From: Flavobacteriales bacterium
GTDB lineage: Bacteria > Bacteroidota > Bacteroidia > Flavobacteriales_D > Crocinitomicaceae
DNA: 37,124 nt
Direction of reading: 5' to 3'
NCBI GenBank assembly: GCA_009926125.1
Contig: RFPM01000009.1
Span: 1-37,124, forward strand
Shown here in pieces: positions 26,285 through 35,356 of this stretch; position 1 is the stretch's first letter; each line of letters starts with the position of its first letter. Below the pieces are notes generated by a model. That model saw nothing but the letters and a program-made list of their open reading frames with translations. It was not told where the DNA came from and made no database searches. The position numbers were made by a program, and so were the translations under genes.

Positions 26285-26373
26285 AAGCTAACGATTATTT
26301 TATTTTAAAAAAAAGTAAAAGTGTATATTTAATGAATTAATACAAAATTGCTAAAAAAAGACGAATTAAAAAA

Positions 26374-27498
26374 ATGCTAAACATCAAAGATTTAAGTTTT
26401 TGGGAGAAATCACTTTATTTTGATGATCTTGATTTTACAATAATTGGTGCTGGTATTGTGGGACTTAGCACGGCGATTTTTTTAAAAGAAAAATTTCCTA
26501 GATCAAAAATTCTAATTTTAGAAAGAGGATATCTTCCAAGTGGAGCAAGCACTAAAAATGCGGGATTTGCCTGTTTTGGCAGCCCAACAGAATTATATGA
26601 CGATCTCTCAAAAATCAGTGATGAAAAAGTTTGGAATACTTTTAGTCTGCGCTATGAAGGATTAAAAACACTGTTTGAGTTAATCGACGCAAAAAAAATT
26701 GAATACGAAAAATGTGGTTCATGGGATTTAATTTCAAAAAAAGAAGAGCTATTACAAGATGATTTTATAGCGTATATAAATGAAAAATCCTTCGAAATAT
26801 GCGGCGTAAAAAATATATATAAAGAGGATAAAATGGCTATCCGTAATTTTGGATTCCAAAATATCTTTAGCACATATAGCAATAGTGAAGAAGGAACAAT
26901 AAACACTGGAAAATTGATTTCTGAACTCTACAAAAAAGCCACTAATCTAGGTATTCTTTCTCTTTTTGGAATTGAAGTAAAAACATTTGAATCAAATGGA
27001 AAGGAAGTTTTTTTAGAAACTAATTTTGGTGAATTTAAAAGTGCAAATAGTATAATTTGTACAAATGGATTTGCAAAACAATTTTTAGACGATGACATCC
27101 AAGCTGCAAGAGCCCAAGCACTTATTACAAAGCCTATTTTAGATCTAAAAATTAAAGGTTCATTTCACTATGATGCCGGTTACTACTATTTTAGAAATAT
27201 AGAAAATCGTGTGCTTTTTGGCGGTGGAAGAAATCTGAATTTTGAAAGAGAAGCGACAGACAAATTTGGAACGAGTGAAGATATTCAAGATTCCTTGCTT
27301 CATTTATTGCAAACTGTCATTCTTCCAGATACTAAATTCGAAATTGATTATGCCTGGTCTGGTATCATGGGAATTGGAAAAGATAAAAGTCCAATAATAA
27401 AAAAAACGAACAATAATGTCGCCTTTGGTGTTAGAATGGGCGGAATGGGAATAGCGATTGGTGCTGAAGTAGGAAAATCCTTATCAAAATTATTTTAA
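26374..27498 (+). CDS. FAD-dependent oxidoreductase of the DAO (D-amino acid oxidase-like) family
   Basis: A 374-aa flavoprotein with an N-terminal Rossmann fold: TIIGAGIVGLSTAIFL (the GxGxxG at 25-30), the acidic end of strand 2, ILERGYLPSGAS (Glu50), and STKNAGFACFGS, the substrate-facing start of domain 2. The C-terminal part has the second FAD contact, YAWSGIMGIGKDKSPII and GVRMGGMGIAIG. Such enzymes oxidise amino acids or other amines, but the substrate cannot be read from sequence. The DUF2452 gene follows after one base and is probably co-transcribed. A near-consensus -7 element (TATATTTA, one mismatch) lies upstream in the 89-base divergent gap. Confidence 0.85.
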   Translation: MLNIKDLSFWEKSLYFDDLDFTIIGAGIVGLSTAIFLKEKFPRSKILILERGYLPSGASTKNAGFACFGSPTELYDDLSKISDEKVWNTFSLRYEGLKTLFELIDAKKIEYEKCGSWDLISKKEELLQDDFIAYINEKSFEICGVKNIYKEDKMAIRNFGFQNIFSTYSNSEEGTINTGKLISELYKKATNLGILSLFGIEVKTFESNGKEVFLETNFGEFKSANSIICTNGFAKQFLDDDIQAARAQALITKPILDLKIKGSFHYDAGYYYFRNIENRVLFGGGRNLNFEREATDKFGTSEDIQDSLLHLLQTVILPDTKFEIDYAWSGIMGIGKDKSPIIKKTNNNVAFGVRMGGMGIAIGAEVGKSLSKLF

Positions 27499-27499
27499 C

Positions 27500-27967
27500 T
27501 TGAAAGATAAAAAAAAACAAGCTGAGTTTATTAATCCTATAGATAAGGATAAAATTAGCGAAAATCCGCATAGCCTTGAATACGGTCATCATGCAGGAAG
27601 CGCACTCATAAAACCAGAGGATCAAGGAAAATTAAAAAGTCGCTCAATCAATTCAATGGAGCAGCAAACAGACATGCAATTGGGTCAAATTTATGATCAA
27701 ATGCAATTGCTTGCAGAACAGGCAAAAAAAATAAATGAGCGCAAAAAGATTTCAGAGTTTATTTACACTGCAGAAATGCGCTTTGAACCATTTATTAATC
27801 ACACTTATCATTTATACCAAAAAGAAACTGGTATTTTTTCGCTCTCACTCGTTGGACCAAAACAATGGGGGAAATCAGGGGCAAATTTAGAATTCGTTGG
27901 TACTGTAAAATTGCTAGCAGACCACACATGGGATATTTTAGAAAGAAACGAGAAATTTGATTTTTAA
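27500..27967 (+). CDS. DUF2452 family protein
   Basis: A 155-aa soluble protein with the DUF2452 layout: NPIDKDKISENPHSLEYGHH, GSALIKPEDQGKLKSRS, a helical MEQQTDMQLGQIYDQMQLLA, and the C-terminal FEPFINHTYHLYQKETG and FVGTVKLLADHTW. The start is a TTG at 27500, one base after the oxidoreductase stop; there is no nearby ATG that keeps the conserved N-terminus. Function is unknown. It ends on the same TTAA as the convergent yaaA gene, a 4-base overlap of the two coding regions. Confidence 0.8.
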   Translation: MKDKKKQAEFINPIDKDKISENPHSLEYGHHAGSALIKPEDQGKLKSRSINSMEQQTDMQLGQIYDQMQLLAEQAKKINERKKISEFIYTAEMRFEPFINHTYHLYQKETGIFSLSLVGPKQWGKSGANLEFVGTVKLLADHTWDILERNEKFDF

Positions 27968-28737
27968 CGTACAAAAACCCATTCATTTTCACTTGATTGC
28001 CTTGCGTCGAAACTATAAGAATCAATAGAATATGACTTTAAATCATCAATATTATTTAATTGATTTTTTATAAGATAACGAGCCATTGCTCCACGAGCAT
28101 GTTTTGCATACATCATTACGATTGTAAATTTTCCATTTTTATACTCCTTAAAAACTGGACTTATAATTCTGTTTTTTATAATAGAAGTATCAATCAATTT
28201 AAAATATTCTTGAGAAGCTAAATTTAAAATAATCTGCTCTTTATTTAGTGAATCTAACAAAAAGTGATTTACTTTCTGTTTCCAAAAAAAATACAAATTC
28301 TTAGAACTAGCATTTGGGGAAAATTTTGTTCCCATTTCCAAACGATAAGGATAAATCATATCACATGGCTTAAGTAATCCATATAGACCTGATAAAATAT
28401 ACAAGCATTCATTTGAAATCTCCTTTTCTCTTGCATTTAAGCTTTTATAATCTAAACCTCGGTAAACTTCTCCCGAAAAAGCATTAATTGCCTGCAATGC
28501 TTTGCTATCCTTAGCGCTATAAATATCCCAAGTTTTAAAACGCAGATAACTTGATTCAGCAAGGTCTTTCGAGATAGATAGTAAGGATTCTAGTTCTGCT
28601 TGTGATTTTTCTCTTAAAGCAGCCACCAATAAACTTGCCTCATTTTCAAAAATTGGACTACTCGGAGAATGGATATCTCCATCTCGTTCATTTAATGTTT
28701 TTGAAGGCGCTAAGAAAATCTTTATTGCATTTTTCAT
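27964..28737 (-). CDS. yaaA: YaaA family peroxide stress protein
   Basis: A 257-aa member of the YaaA/DUF328 family. Conserved segments are IFLAPSKTL, NAFSGEVYRGLDYKSL, YILSGLYGLLKP, YRLEMGTKF, FFWKQKVNHFL, LNLASQEYFK and VMMYAKHARGAMARYLI. In E. coli YaaA lowers free iron and protects from hydrogen peroxide, and the family has a DNA-binding fold. The start at 28737 follows the conserved N-terminus. It is convergent with DUF2452, sharing the TTAA at 27964-27967 for both stops, and lies downstream of the secDF terminator on the same strand. Confidence 0.88.
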   Translation of the reverse strand: MKNAIKIFLAPSKTLNERDGDIHSPSSPIFENEASLLVAALREKSQAELESLLSISKDLAESSYLRFKTWDIYSAKDSKALQAINAFSGEVYRGLDYKSLNAREKEISNECLYILSGLYGLLKPCDMIYPYRLEMGTKFSPNASSKNLYFFWKQKVNHFLLDSLNKEQIILNLASQEYFKLIDTSIIKNRIISPVFKEYKNGKFTIVMMYAKHARGAMARYLIKNQLNNIDDLKSYSIDSYSFDARQSSENEWVFVR

Positions 28738-28775
28738 CTAAACGGAAAGGGATTACTAAAGTGACGACGCTATCT

Positions 28776-28807
28776 AAAAAAAAAGTCGCTTATTTCTAAA
28801 CGACTTT
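28776..28807 (-). terminator. Intrinsic terminator of secDF
   Basis: Read on the minus strand: arm AAAGTCG (28807-28801), 12-base loop, arm CGACTTT (28788-28782), with a 9-base T run (28784-28776) overlapping the end of the stem. It begins 21 bases after the secDF stop and ends before the yaaA start, so the two genes are probably separate units. Confidence 0.75.
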
Positions 28808-28828
28808 AAAATTAAGGAAAACTAATTT

Positions 28829-31810
28829 TTAATTTTTTAATTTCTTAGTTAAATCGATAAGCATTGGAGTTGCAATAAGAAGTGATGAATAAGTTCCTAC
28901 AACAATACCAACTAATAAAGCAAAAACAAATCCTTGAATTGCTGCACCACCAAATAAGAAAATAACAACTAATACAATAATCGTAGTTAAGGAAGTATTA
29001 ATCGTACGAGATAAGGTTGAATTTAAGGCACCATTAATTTCAGTTTTATAATCAGCATCTTTCTTCCATGATAGCTCTTCACGAATCCTGTCAAAGACAA
29101 CCACAGTATCGTTTATCGAATAACCAATTACCGTTAATATCGCTGCAATAAAGGATTGATCAACATCCATATTAAAAGGAAGAATTCCATTAAATACAGC
29201 GAAAACTCCTAAAACAATCATAACATCATGAAACAAGGCAATAATTGCACTTAATGAATACTGCCATGTACCAAAACGCAATAGAATATAGGCAAAAATC
29301 ATGATTAAGGATAAGACAATTGCAATAGTTGAAGATGAAATCAATTCATTTGACACGGAAGAGGAAACAAATCTTGAATCAGCTTCAATTTTATAAGATC
29401 CTAATTTTGATTTACATAAATCAAGACCTTTCTCTAATTTATCTTTTACCTTAGTTGTTGCTGTTTCATCAGAAACCAAGTAATTTGTTGTTATTTCAAC
29501 GTAAAAATTACTGGATTTTGTTTTTACGTCAATTGATGCGCCTTGCATCACGGAAGATAATTTCTCTTTTATAAATTCCATGTTATTATCCGCAGTTTTA
29601 GCGAATTTAACACCAAATGTTCTACCTCCAGAAAATTCTACAGAAGGCTTTAATCCGATAGTTAAAACAGCAAAAATCGAACCTGCAACCAATAATCCAG
29701 AAACCACATAATAAATATTCCGTTTCGAAATAAAGTTAATATTGATGTTCTTAAATGCGTTTTGCGTAAGCTTAGTTCCAAAGGAAATACCGTATCCTTT
29801 ATTTAACATCCAAGTAAATATTAATCTTGAAATTACCAAGGCAGCAAATACTGAAGAGAAAATTCCAATAATCAATGTTGTAGCAAAGGACTCAATTGGT
29901 CCTGAACCAAATATTTTCAAAACGATGGCTGTTAAGAGTGTTGTGACATTGGCATCAATAATCGACGAAAGGGCCTTTTCATAACCTGTTTCAATCGCTG
30001 CAGCAATGTCTTTTCCTTTTGCCTGTTCTTCTCGAATTCTTTCATAGACCAAGACATTCGCATCGACGGCCATACCAATCGTCAAAACAATACCCGCAAT
30101 ACCCGCAAGTGTTAAAACTGCTCCAAATGACGCAAGCGTTCCAAAAATAAAAATGATGTTTGCAAATAAAGCAATATCTGCTACAATACCAGCTTTTCCA
30201 TAATAAAGATACATGTATATAAATACAACAATCAAAGCAACTGCGAAAGAAATTAAACCTGCTCGGGTGTTTTCTGCACCAATTGTTGGTCCAACTTTTG
30301 TCTGTTCTTTAATAATACAAGGAGCAGGAAGTGCACCTCCATTTAACAAGCCAGCAAGATCTTCCGCCTCTTGAAAGGAAAAGCTTCCAGAAATTTGAGT
30401 ATTACCAGTTGTAATAGCGTTTATTACTCGAGGAGCGCTATAAACAACACTATCCATTGTTATTGCTATAATTCTATCCTTATTGTCTGAGGTCATTCTA
30501 CCCCATTCATCAGCGCCCTCAGGTGTCATTTCTAAGTCTACAGTAATTTTTCCATCTCTTTGATCGTATCCTGTACCCGCTTTAGCAATGTGCTCTCCAT
30601 TCACGCGTGCTTTACCAGACTCAGGTATTTTACAAGCATATAAGAAATAAGCTGTTTTCTTAGATTTGTCATCAATTTTATCCGGCTCTGCTGACCACAT
30701 AAACTTTACATCTTCAGGAAAAACAGAAGCAATATCACGTCGACGCAATATTGTTTCTACAGTTCCTTTATTTTGAACATCTACATAACCCATCGCAAAT
30801 CCTCCAACGGATGTTACTAAATCAGTTAAACCTTTCTTCTCATCTGTTCCAGTTAAACTCAAAGACGAAGACTTCTTTTTTAGAGTATCTGCAGTCTGAG
30901 TACTATCAGATACTTCAGAAGAATCATTAATTAATGATAAGTCTTTTTGCTCTTTTTCCTTGGAAAGGTTATTGGCTGTTGTCCATTGAATTTGAATCTG
31001 CTCAGGCATGTACGTTTCAAAGAATTCAAGATTTGCAGTTGATTGTAACTTTTTTGCTACAGTATATTCATCTTGAACTCCTGGTAACTCAATATATAAT
31101 CTATTCTTAGCAGGATCTTTTTGTATATTTGGTTGGGCTACACCAAATTGATTGATTCGACGATTCATAATAATCTCAACGCCATCCATTGATGAAGCAA
31201 TTTGAGTTCTTAAGCCTTTTTCAACTTCAGCATCTGAAGAACGGATTCCTATTTCGGCTCCTTTCAATAAATAATTAAGCTTTAGCCCCTTATTTAGTTT
31301 CGTATTTTGCTCAATAAAAATACTTAAGAAATCACCCCCTTTTTTATTATAAATTGCTTGTGCAGCTTGAAAAGGTTTAACAAACTTTAAATCTCTTGGA
31401 TTTTTAGCATGATTTTTAATTAAATCAGAAATAGAAATTTCAAGTGTAACACTCATTCCTCCAACTAAATCAAGACCAAATGCAAGCGAGCGTTTCTTAA
31501 CCTCCGAAAAAGTAGATCCAATTAATGGATAAACCTTTTTTTCACCTTTTGAACGCAATATCTCATTTACGAATGCTGCTCTTGCTAATTCTTCAGATTC
31601 TGGTAAATTAAAATCTACAGTTGTGCTATTTGGAAGAATTGCAATGCCATTATTATCTTTAGCTTGTTTTCTTAGAGCTTGAACCTTAAGAATTGCTTCT
31701 TTTTCTGCTTTTCTCTCAACTCCACTTGCTACCCAAGTAAATGACAATTGATAAATACAAACAGCTGTTAACACAAGTGTAAACAACAAGAAAAAACCTT
31801 TTAAACGCAT
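28829..31810 (-). CDS. secDF: Protein translocase subunit SecDF (fusion)
   Basis: A 993-aa SecD-SecF fusion, usual in the phylum, which uses the proton-motive force to pull proteins out of SecYEG. The first membrane helix (about 5-22) is followed by a large periplasmic P1 region with FGLDLVGGMSVTLEI and RRINQFGVAQPNIQKD. The SecD part contains AGLLNGGALPAPC and GMAVDANVLVYERIREEQAKG; the SecF part begins after a hydrophobic linker with ISKRNIYYVVSGLLVAGS and has SGGRTFGVKF and VIGYSINDTVVVFDRIREEL. A low-complexity Ser/Lys/Asp-rich insertion (about 285-325) lies in the P1 region, as in other Bacteroidota. A promoter lies upstream (31842-31873) and an intrinsic terminator downstream. Confidence 0.97.
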   Translation of the reverse strand: MRLKGFFLLFTLVLTAVCIYQLSFTWVASGVERKAEKEAILKVQALRKQAKDNNGIAILPNSTTVDFNLPESEELARAAFVNEILRSKGEKKVYPLIGSTFSEVKKRSLAFGLDLVGGMSVTLEISISDLIKNHAKNPRDLKFVKPFQAAQAIYNKKGGDFLSIFIEQNTKLNKGLKLNYLLKGAEIGIRSSDAEVEKGLRTQIASSMDGVEIIMNRRINQFGVAQPNIQKDPAKNRLYIELPGVQDEYTVAKKLQSTANLEFFETYMPEQIQIQWTTANNLSKEKEQKDLSLINDSSEVSDSTQTADTLKKKSSSLSLTGTDEKKGLTDLVTSVGGFAMGYVDVQNKGTVETILRRRDIASVFPEDVKFMWSAEPDKIDDKSKKTAYFLYACKIPESGKARVNGEHIAKAGTGYDQRDGKITVDLEMTPEGADEWGRMTSDNKDRIIAITMDSVVYSAPRVINAITTGNTQISGSFSFQEAEDLAGLLNGGALPAPCIIKEQTKVGPTIGAENTRAGLISFAVALIVVFIYMYLYYGKAGIVADIALFANIIFIFGTLASFGAVLTLAGIAGIVLTIGMAVDANVLVYERIREEQAKGKDIAAAIETGYEKALSSIIDANVTTLLTAIVLKIFGSGPIESFATTLIIGIFSSVFAALVISRLIFTWMLNKGYGISFGTKLTQNAFKNININFISKRNIYYVVSGLLVAGSIFAVLTIGLKPSVEFSGGRTFGVKFAKTADNNMEFIKEKLSSVMQGASIDVKTKSSNFYVEITTNYLVSDETATTKVKDKLEKGLDLCKSKLGSYKIEADSRFVSSSVSNELISSSTIAIVLSLIMIFAYILLRFGTWQYSLSAIIALFHDVMIVLGVFAVFNGILPFNMDVDQSFIAAILTVIGYSINDTVVVFDRIREELSWKKDADYKTEINGALNSTLSRTINTSLTTIIVLVVIFLFGGAAIQGFVFALLVGIVVGTYSSLLIATPMLIDLTKKLKN

Positions 31811-31841
31811 ATTTTCTAAATTTTTGATTTCAATAAGGGTG

Positions 31842-31873
31842 CAAATATAGGATTTACATTGCTGAAAGCCAAA
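31842..31873 (-). promoter_or_regulatory. Promoter of secDF (TTTG-N20-TATATTTG)
   Basis: On the minus strand TTTG (31873-31870), 20 bases, then TATATTTG (31849-31842), matching the Bacteroidota -33/-7 consensus. It lies 31 bases before the secDF start, giving a normal leader of roughly 25 bases. Confidence 0.7.
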
Positions 31874-31909
31874 TAAAATTGAAGTTTTGAATATGAAAAT
31901 TTACCTGCC

Positions 31910-33058
31910 TCAGCTATTCTTTTTTAATGTATCGCAAAATTGGATTAGCGAATCTGAAAATTTAGTCCACATGTCATTTAAAAGTAAATTTTCGATCTTT
32001 AAATTTTCTTCAACCTGAGTCAATTTATTTTCATTAAAAATCTCCTCTATTTTATTTTGAATAGCTAAAGGATTTATTTCATTCAAGATAAATCCATTTT
32101 TTTCATCAACAATATCTTCTACTAATCCTCCAACATTTGAAATTAAAACCGGCAAACAAAAAGAGTTTGCAAGTGCTTGAATACCACTCTGAGTTGCTGA
32201 TTTATAAGGTAGAACACACAAATCTGCTACGCTAAAATAAAGCTTGACATCTTGCTCATTAATAAATTGATTGACAAAATGAATGTTTTTATTTTTAGAT
32301 TTTGCAATTAAGTTAGTATACGTAATTTCATCACCATAAACCTCACCAGCAATAAGCAAAATGAACTCCTTATTTAAATTTGAAAATGCTTGCAATAGTA
32401 AATCTAAGCCCTTGTAATTTCTTATCAAGCCAAAAAATAAAAGTATTTTTTTTGTGGGATCTAAACCTAAAGCTTCAGCAGCCTCTTTTCTCGCAATTTT
32501 TTCACCAAACTGATTGTAAGATGGATGCTTCAACAAGCAATACTTCGCAGCAGGATCAATGGCAAGTAAATCCTTTTTTACAGACTCAGAAAGGACAATA
32601 AAACCATCGTAAGACTTTACAAATATTCGATTAAAAAAGGTGTCAAAAAATCTTTTTTCGTGCGGTATCAGGTTATGAATAATTGCAATTTTTAAACAAT
32701 CTTTTTTAAAAGATTTTGAGAAAAAAACATTCATGGGAGCAAAAAATGTCATCCAATAATTTGTAATAAAAATAGTAGGCGAAGATTTCTTGAGTTGCCT
32801 TACGGCGCTAAAATAACTTAAAGGATTAAAGCCAGAAACAATTCTAGGATAACTTTTTGAAAGCTTATTTAGACTCAATTGTGTTTTTCCAGGAAATAAA
32901 AAATTAGGGTATTGTTTTTTAAAGGTAAATGCCTTCAAGTCGTATTGCTGTTCCATTGCGCTGACAACTAATTCACTGAAATCCGAAATGCCTCCTCGAT
33001 AAGGAGGAAGTGCTGAAAAAAAGACTACTTTATGTGTTGATTTTTTCATTTTAATCAT
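31910..33058 (-). CDS. Glycosyltransferase family 4 (GT-B) protein
   Basis: A 382-aa retaining glycosyltransferase with the GT-B double fold. The N-terminal domain starts SALPPYRGGISDFSE; the C-terminal domain has KKILLFFGLIRNYKGLDLLL, LLIAGEVYG, ADLCVLPYKSATQSGIQALA and PVLISNVGGLVEDIV, with the ATQSG variant that Bacteroidota GT4 enzymes often show in place of the first E of EX7E. Donor and acceptor are unknown. It starts at 33058, overlapping the stop of the MORN-protein gene by 8 bases (MKKS at 33049 is an alternative start), and is the last gene of a four-gene operon. The neighbours suggest work on lipid-linked or surface glycans. Confidence 0.85.
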   Translation of the reverse strand: MIKMKKSTHKVVFFSALPPYRGGISDFSELVVSAMEQQYDLKAFTFKKQYPNFLFPGKTQLSLNKLSKSYPRIVSGFNPLSYFSAVRQLKKSSPTIFITNYWMTFFAPMNVFFSKSFKKDCLKIAIIHNLIPHEKRFFDTFFNRIFVKSYDGFIVLSESVKKDLLAIDPAAKYCLLKHPSYNQFGEKIARKEAAEALGLDPTKKILLFFGLIRNYKGLDLLLQAFSNLNKEFILLIAGEVYGDEITYTNLIAKSKNKNIHFVNQFINEQDVKLYFSVADLCVLPYKSATQSGIQALANSFCLPVLISNVGGLVEDIVDEKNGFILNEINPLAIQNKIEEIFNENKLTQVEENLKIENLLLNDMWTKFSDSLIQFCDTLKKNS

Positions 33059-33806
33059 TTGGATCTATCCCATTCTTGGTACAATTTTCAAAAAATAAAT
33101 CTAATTCTTTTCCTTTCAATCTAGTGCCATTTTGAAAAAATACCTCAGATATTTTTAATCCGTTTTTATCGTAACTATAAACCCAAGTATGAACCTTGTC
33201 GTTCTTAAATTTTGCTTTTTGAGCTATTTGCCCATTGGGATGGTATTCTAACCATTCACCATCCTTAAGTCCATTTTGAAAAACACCTTTTTTTTTTATT
33301 TTTCCAGTGCTAAAAAATTCAGTATAAAGTCCATTTAGTGTGTCTTTCTTATAATTTGAAATAGATAAAGGAATCAGAACATTATTATCGATTTGCCCCT
33401 CTGTATAATATATTATTGCTTCTCCGTTCAATTGATTTTTCTCAAAGGTTTCCTTACTTGATAAGGCGCCATAAAGATTATATGAATACCAAACAGAATC
33501 CTTTAAGTTATTTTCATAAAAGCCTCGAGAGAGTATAGCATTATTCTCAAAATAAAAAGTTGCAAACGAAAGATTTGAATTTGGGATGTGTTTAATAATT
33601 GATTTTATTTTTCCGCTTTCATAATAATAAGTAAACTCTCCAATTGCCTTGTCATCTTTAAATTGACCTTTGTAAATAAAAGTATTACTTCCCGGATATT
33701 TTTTATTCCAAACGCCCTGTTTTTGACCTTTGGCGTCTTTTTCATTGACTTGTGAAACGCTCAAAAGTGGAAGGAAAAGTAGAAGAATATAAAGTAGTTT
33801 ATTCAT
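33051..33806 (-). CDS. Secreted MORN-like repeat protein
   Basis: A 251-aa protein with a signal peptide (MNKLLYILLLFLPLLSVSQ) and repeated MORN-variant units: GQKQGVWNKKYPGSNTFIYK, KAIGEFTYYYESGKIKSI, NLKDSVWYSYNLYGALSSK, NGEAIIYYTEGQ, NGLYTEFFSTGKIKKKG, and DGEWLEYHPNGQIAQKAKF. Such beta-hairpin repeats (often called YwqK-like antitoxin domains in automatic annotation) mostly act as binding scaffolds. The antitoxin label is unsupported here since no toxin is adjacent and the protein is exported. It overlaps its neighbours by 4 and 8 bases in the glycan operon, so it is likely translated with them. Confidence 0.75.
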   Translation of the reverse strand: MNKLLYILLLFLPLLSVSQVNEKDAKGQKQGVWNKKYPGSNTFIYKGQFKDDKAIGEFTYYYESGKIKSIIKHIPNSNLSFATFYFENNAILSRGFYENNLKDSVWYSYNLYGALSSKETFEKNQLNGEAIIYYTEGQIDNNVLIPLSISNYKKDTLNGLYTEFFSTGKIKKKGVFQNGLKDGEWLEYHPNGQIAQKAKFKNDKVHTWVYSYDKNGLKISEVFFQNGTRLKGKELDLFFENCTKNGIDPND

Positions 33807-34342
33807 AGTAAAGCACTTAAATCAGAGAGAGAATTTAATGAAATATCGGGTTTTATACTTGTTTTTTCAGAAGTTAAAATCAATACAGTTTTCATTCCGA
33901 GTTTCTTTCCAAAGATAATATCAGAATCTGTGTCTCCAACCATAATTGATTTCTTAAAATCTACAGAAGGAAATTCCTTTTTTGCCATTTGGGCCATCAT
34001 TGTGTTTGGCTTTCGCATTTTACTAAATTTATTTTTTAATTCAGTTGCCGCAAAAACTTTAGTGATGAATCCACCATTATCTGAAATAACTTTTTGCATT
34101 TGAGAATGAATATTCTCTAAATCACTTACTGAGATTTTATTCAGTGCAACACATTGCTGATTTGTGACTACGAAAACATGACTGAATTTAGCGCATAAAC
34201 TAGAAAAAGAAGATAGTACATTTGGACGAAAATGAAATTTTTCCCATTCTAGAACATAATCATTTATTGGTCTTTCATTGATTACACCATCGCGATCGAG
34301 AAAAAGCGACCAGCTAGAATCAATATTCCAATCTAAACTCAT
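33803..34342 (-). CDS. HAD-IIIA phosphatase, GmhB-like
   Basis: A 179-aa HAD hydrolase similar to D-glycero-D-manno-heptose-1,7-bisphosphate 7-phosphatase and histidinol phosphatase. The catalytic motif I is FLDRDGVIN with D16 and D18; motif II is VVTNQQ (58-63); the motif III lysine lies in MRKPNTMM (K111); motif IV is MVGDTDSDIIFGKKLG (134-149). The zinc loop of E. coli GmhB (CxH and CxC pairs) is absent: the segment AATELKNKFSKMRKP has no Cys or His. In context it probably dephosphorylates a sugar phosphate for the adjacent glycosyltransferases, but this is inference. It overlaps both neighbours by 4 bases. Confidence 0.78.
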   Translation of the reverse strand: MSLDWNIDSSWSLFLDRDGVINERPINDYVLEWEKFHFRPNVLSSFSSLCAKFSHVFVVTNQQCVALNKISVSDLENIHSQMQKVISDNGGFITKVFAATELKNKFSKMRKPNTMMAQMAKKEFPSVDFKKSIMVGDTDSDIIFGKKLGMKTVLILTSEKTSIKPDISLNSLSDLSALL

Positions 34343-35286
34343 TCAGAAATTTGCTTTTCAATAAGGTACTGATTTCGTGTACTTGAGTTTCTTCCGATTA
34401 ATTCTGATACAAAACCAACGAGAAAAAATTGGACTCCAATAATCATTGCTGCTAAGGAAACATAAAACTCTGTCCGCTCTGCTAATTTAAGTGCTGATTG
34501 ATGAAAAAATAATTTATTAAGACCAAGGTATAAAAGAAGTCCAAAACCTATTAAAAACATAAGCGTTCCCATTCCACCGAAAAAATGCATGGGTTTTTTT
34601 CCAAATTTCCCCATAAATGCAACAGTCATTAAATCTAAGGGTCCATTTAAAAACCGATTTAATCCAAATTTTGTAACTCCGTATTTTCTCGCTTGATGCT
34701 GCACAATTTTTTCTCCTATGTTTTGAAAACCTGCATATTTTGCTAAAGCGGGAACATAACGGTGCATATCACCATAAAGTTCAATGCTTTTTAAAACAGA
34801 AAGTTTATATGCTTTTAAACCGCAATTGAAATCGTGCAAATGAATGCCTGTTATTCTACGTGCTGCCCAATTGTATAATTTAGTTGGTAATGTTTTTGAT
34901 AAAGGGTCGTGCCTATTTTTTTTCCATCCAGAAACTAGGTCAAAATTATCTTCAACAATCATTCGATACAATTCTGGGATTTCTTCGGGAGAATCTTGCA
35001 AGTCGGCATCCATTGTTATTACAACCTGTCCAGTTGCTAGTTCAAAACCTTTTTGAAAAGCCGCAGACTTCCCATAATTCTTTTGAAATTTTATAGCTTT
35101 GATGTTCTTGTCTTTTAGAGCTAATTCCTCAATTATATTCCAAGAAGTATCAGTACTTCCATCATCAATTAAAATAAGCTCGTAAGACAAGTTGTTCTTG
35201 GTAACAACATCATAAATCCAGCTATGTAACTCAGGAAGAGATTCAGCTTCGTTTAACAATGGAATTACAATCGATAACTTATACAT
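34339..35286 (-). CDS. GT2 family polyprenyl-phosphate glycosyltransferase (DPM/GtrB-like)
   Basis: A 315-aa enzyme with a cytosolic GT-A domain (VIPLLNEAESLPEL, IDDGSTDTSW at 40-49, TMDADLQDSPEE at 91-102, the metal-binding DxD) and two membrane helices at about 235-258 and 273-297. GtrB- and DPM1-like enzymes transfer a sugar to polyprenyl phosphate, supplying lipid-linked donors for surface polysaccharide or protein glycosylation. It is the first gene of the operon GT2 - HAD phosphatase - MORN - GT4 (all overlapping by 4-8 bases). A TAAATTTG element sits 4 bases upstream of the ATG, so the mRNA may be leaderless. Confidence 0.87.
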   Translation of the reverse strand: MYKLSIVIPLLNEAESLPELHSWIYDVVTKNNLSYELILIDDGSTDTSWNIIEELALKDKNIKAIKFQKNYGKSAAFQKGFELATGQVVITMDADLQDSPEEIPELYRMIVEDNFDLVSGWKKNRHDPLSKTLPTKLYNWAARRITGIHLHDFNCGLKAYKLSVLKSIELYGDMHRYVPALAKYAGFQNIGEKIVQHQARKYGVTKFGLNRFLNGPLDLMTVAFMGKFGKKPMHFFGGMGTLMFLIGFGLLLYLGLNKLFFHQSALKLAERTEFYVSLAAMIIGVQFFLVGFVSELIGRNSSTRNQYLIEKQISE

Positions 35287-35290
35287 AGAA

Positions 35291-35298
35291 CAAATTTA
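35291..35298 (-). promoter_or_regulatory. -7 element (TAAATTTG) of the glycan operon, leaderless geometry
   Basis: The minus strand reads TAAATTTG, an exact TAnnTTTG match, 4 bases before the GT2 start codon. No clear TTG is present at the -33 position, unlike dnaX and dnaB, which share the 4-base distance. Confidence 0.55.
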
Positions 35299-35356
35299 AC
35301 TAAAAAATAAGATTTATATTTCGTTCGAAGAATGTTTTACTGAAGTTGCTTGTCTT

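Noticed and set aside
33051-33806. Toxin-antitoxin system (YwqK-type antitoxin label)
   Set aside because: The protein is exported and no toxin gene is adjacent; the label comes from MORN-type repeats.
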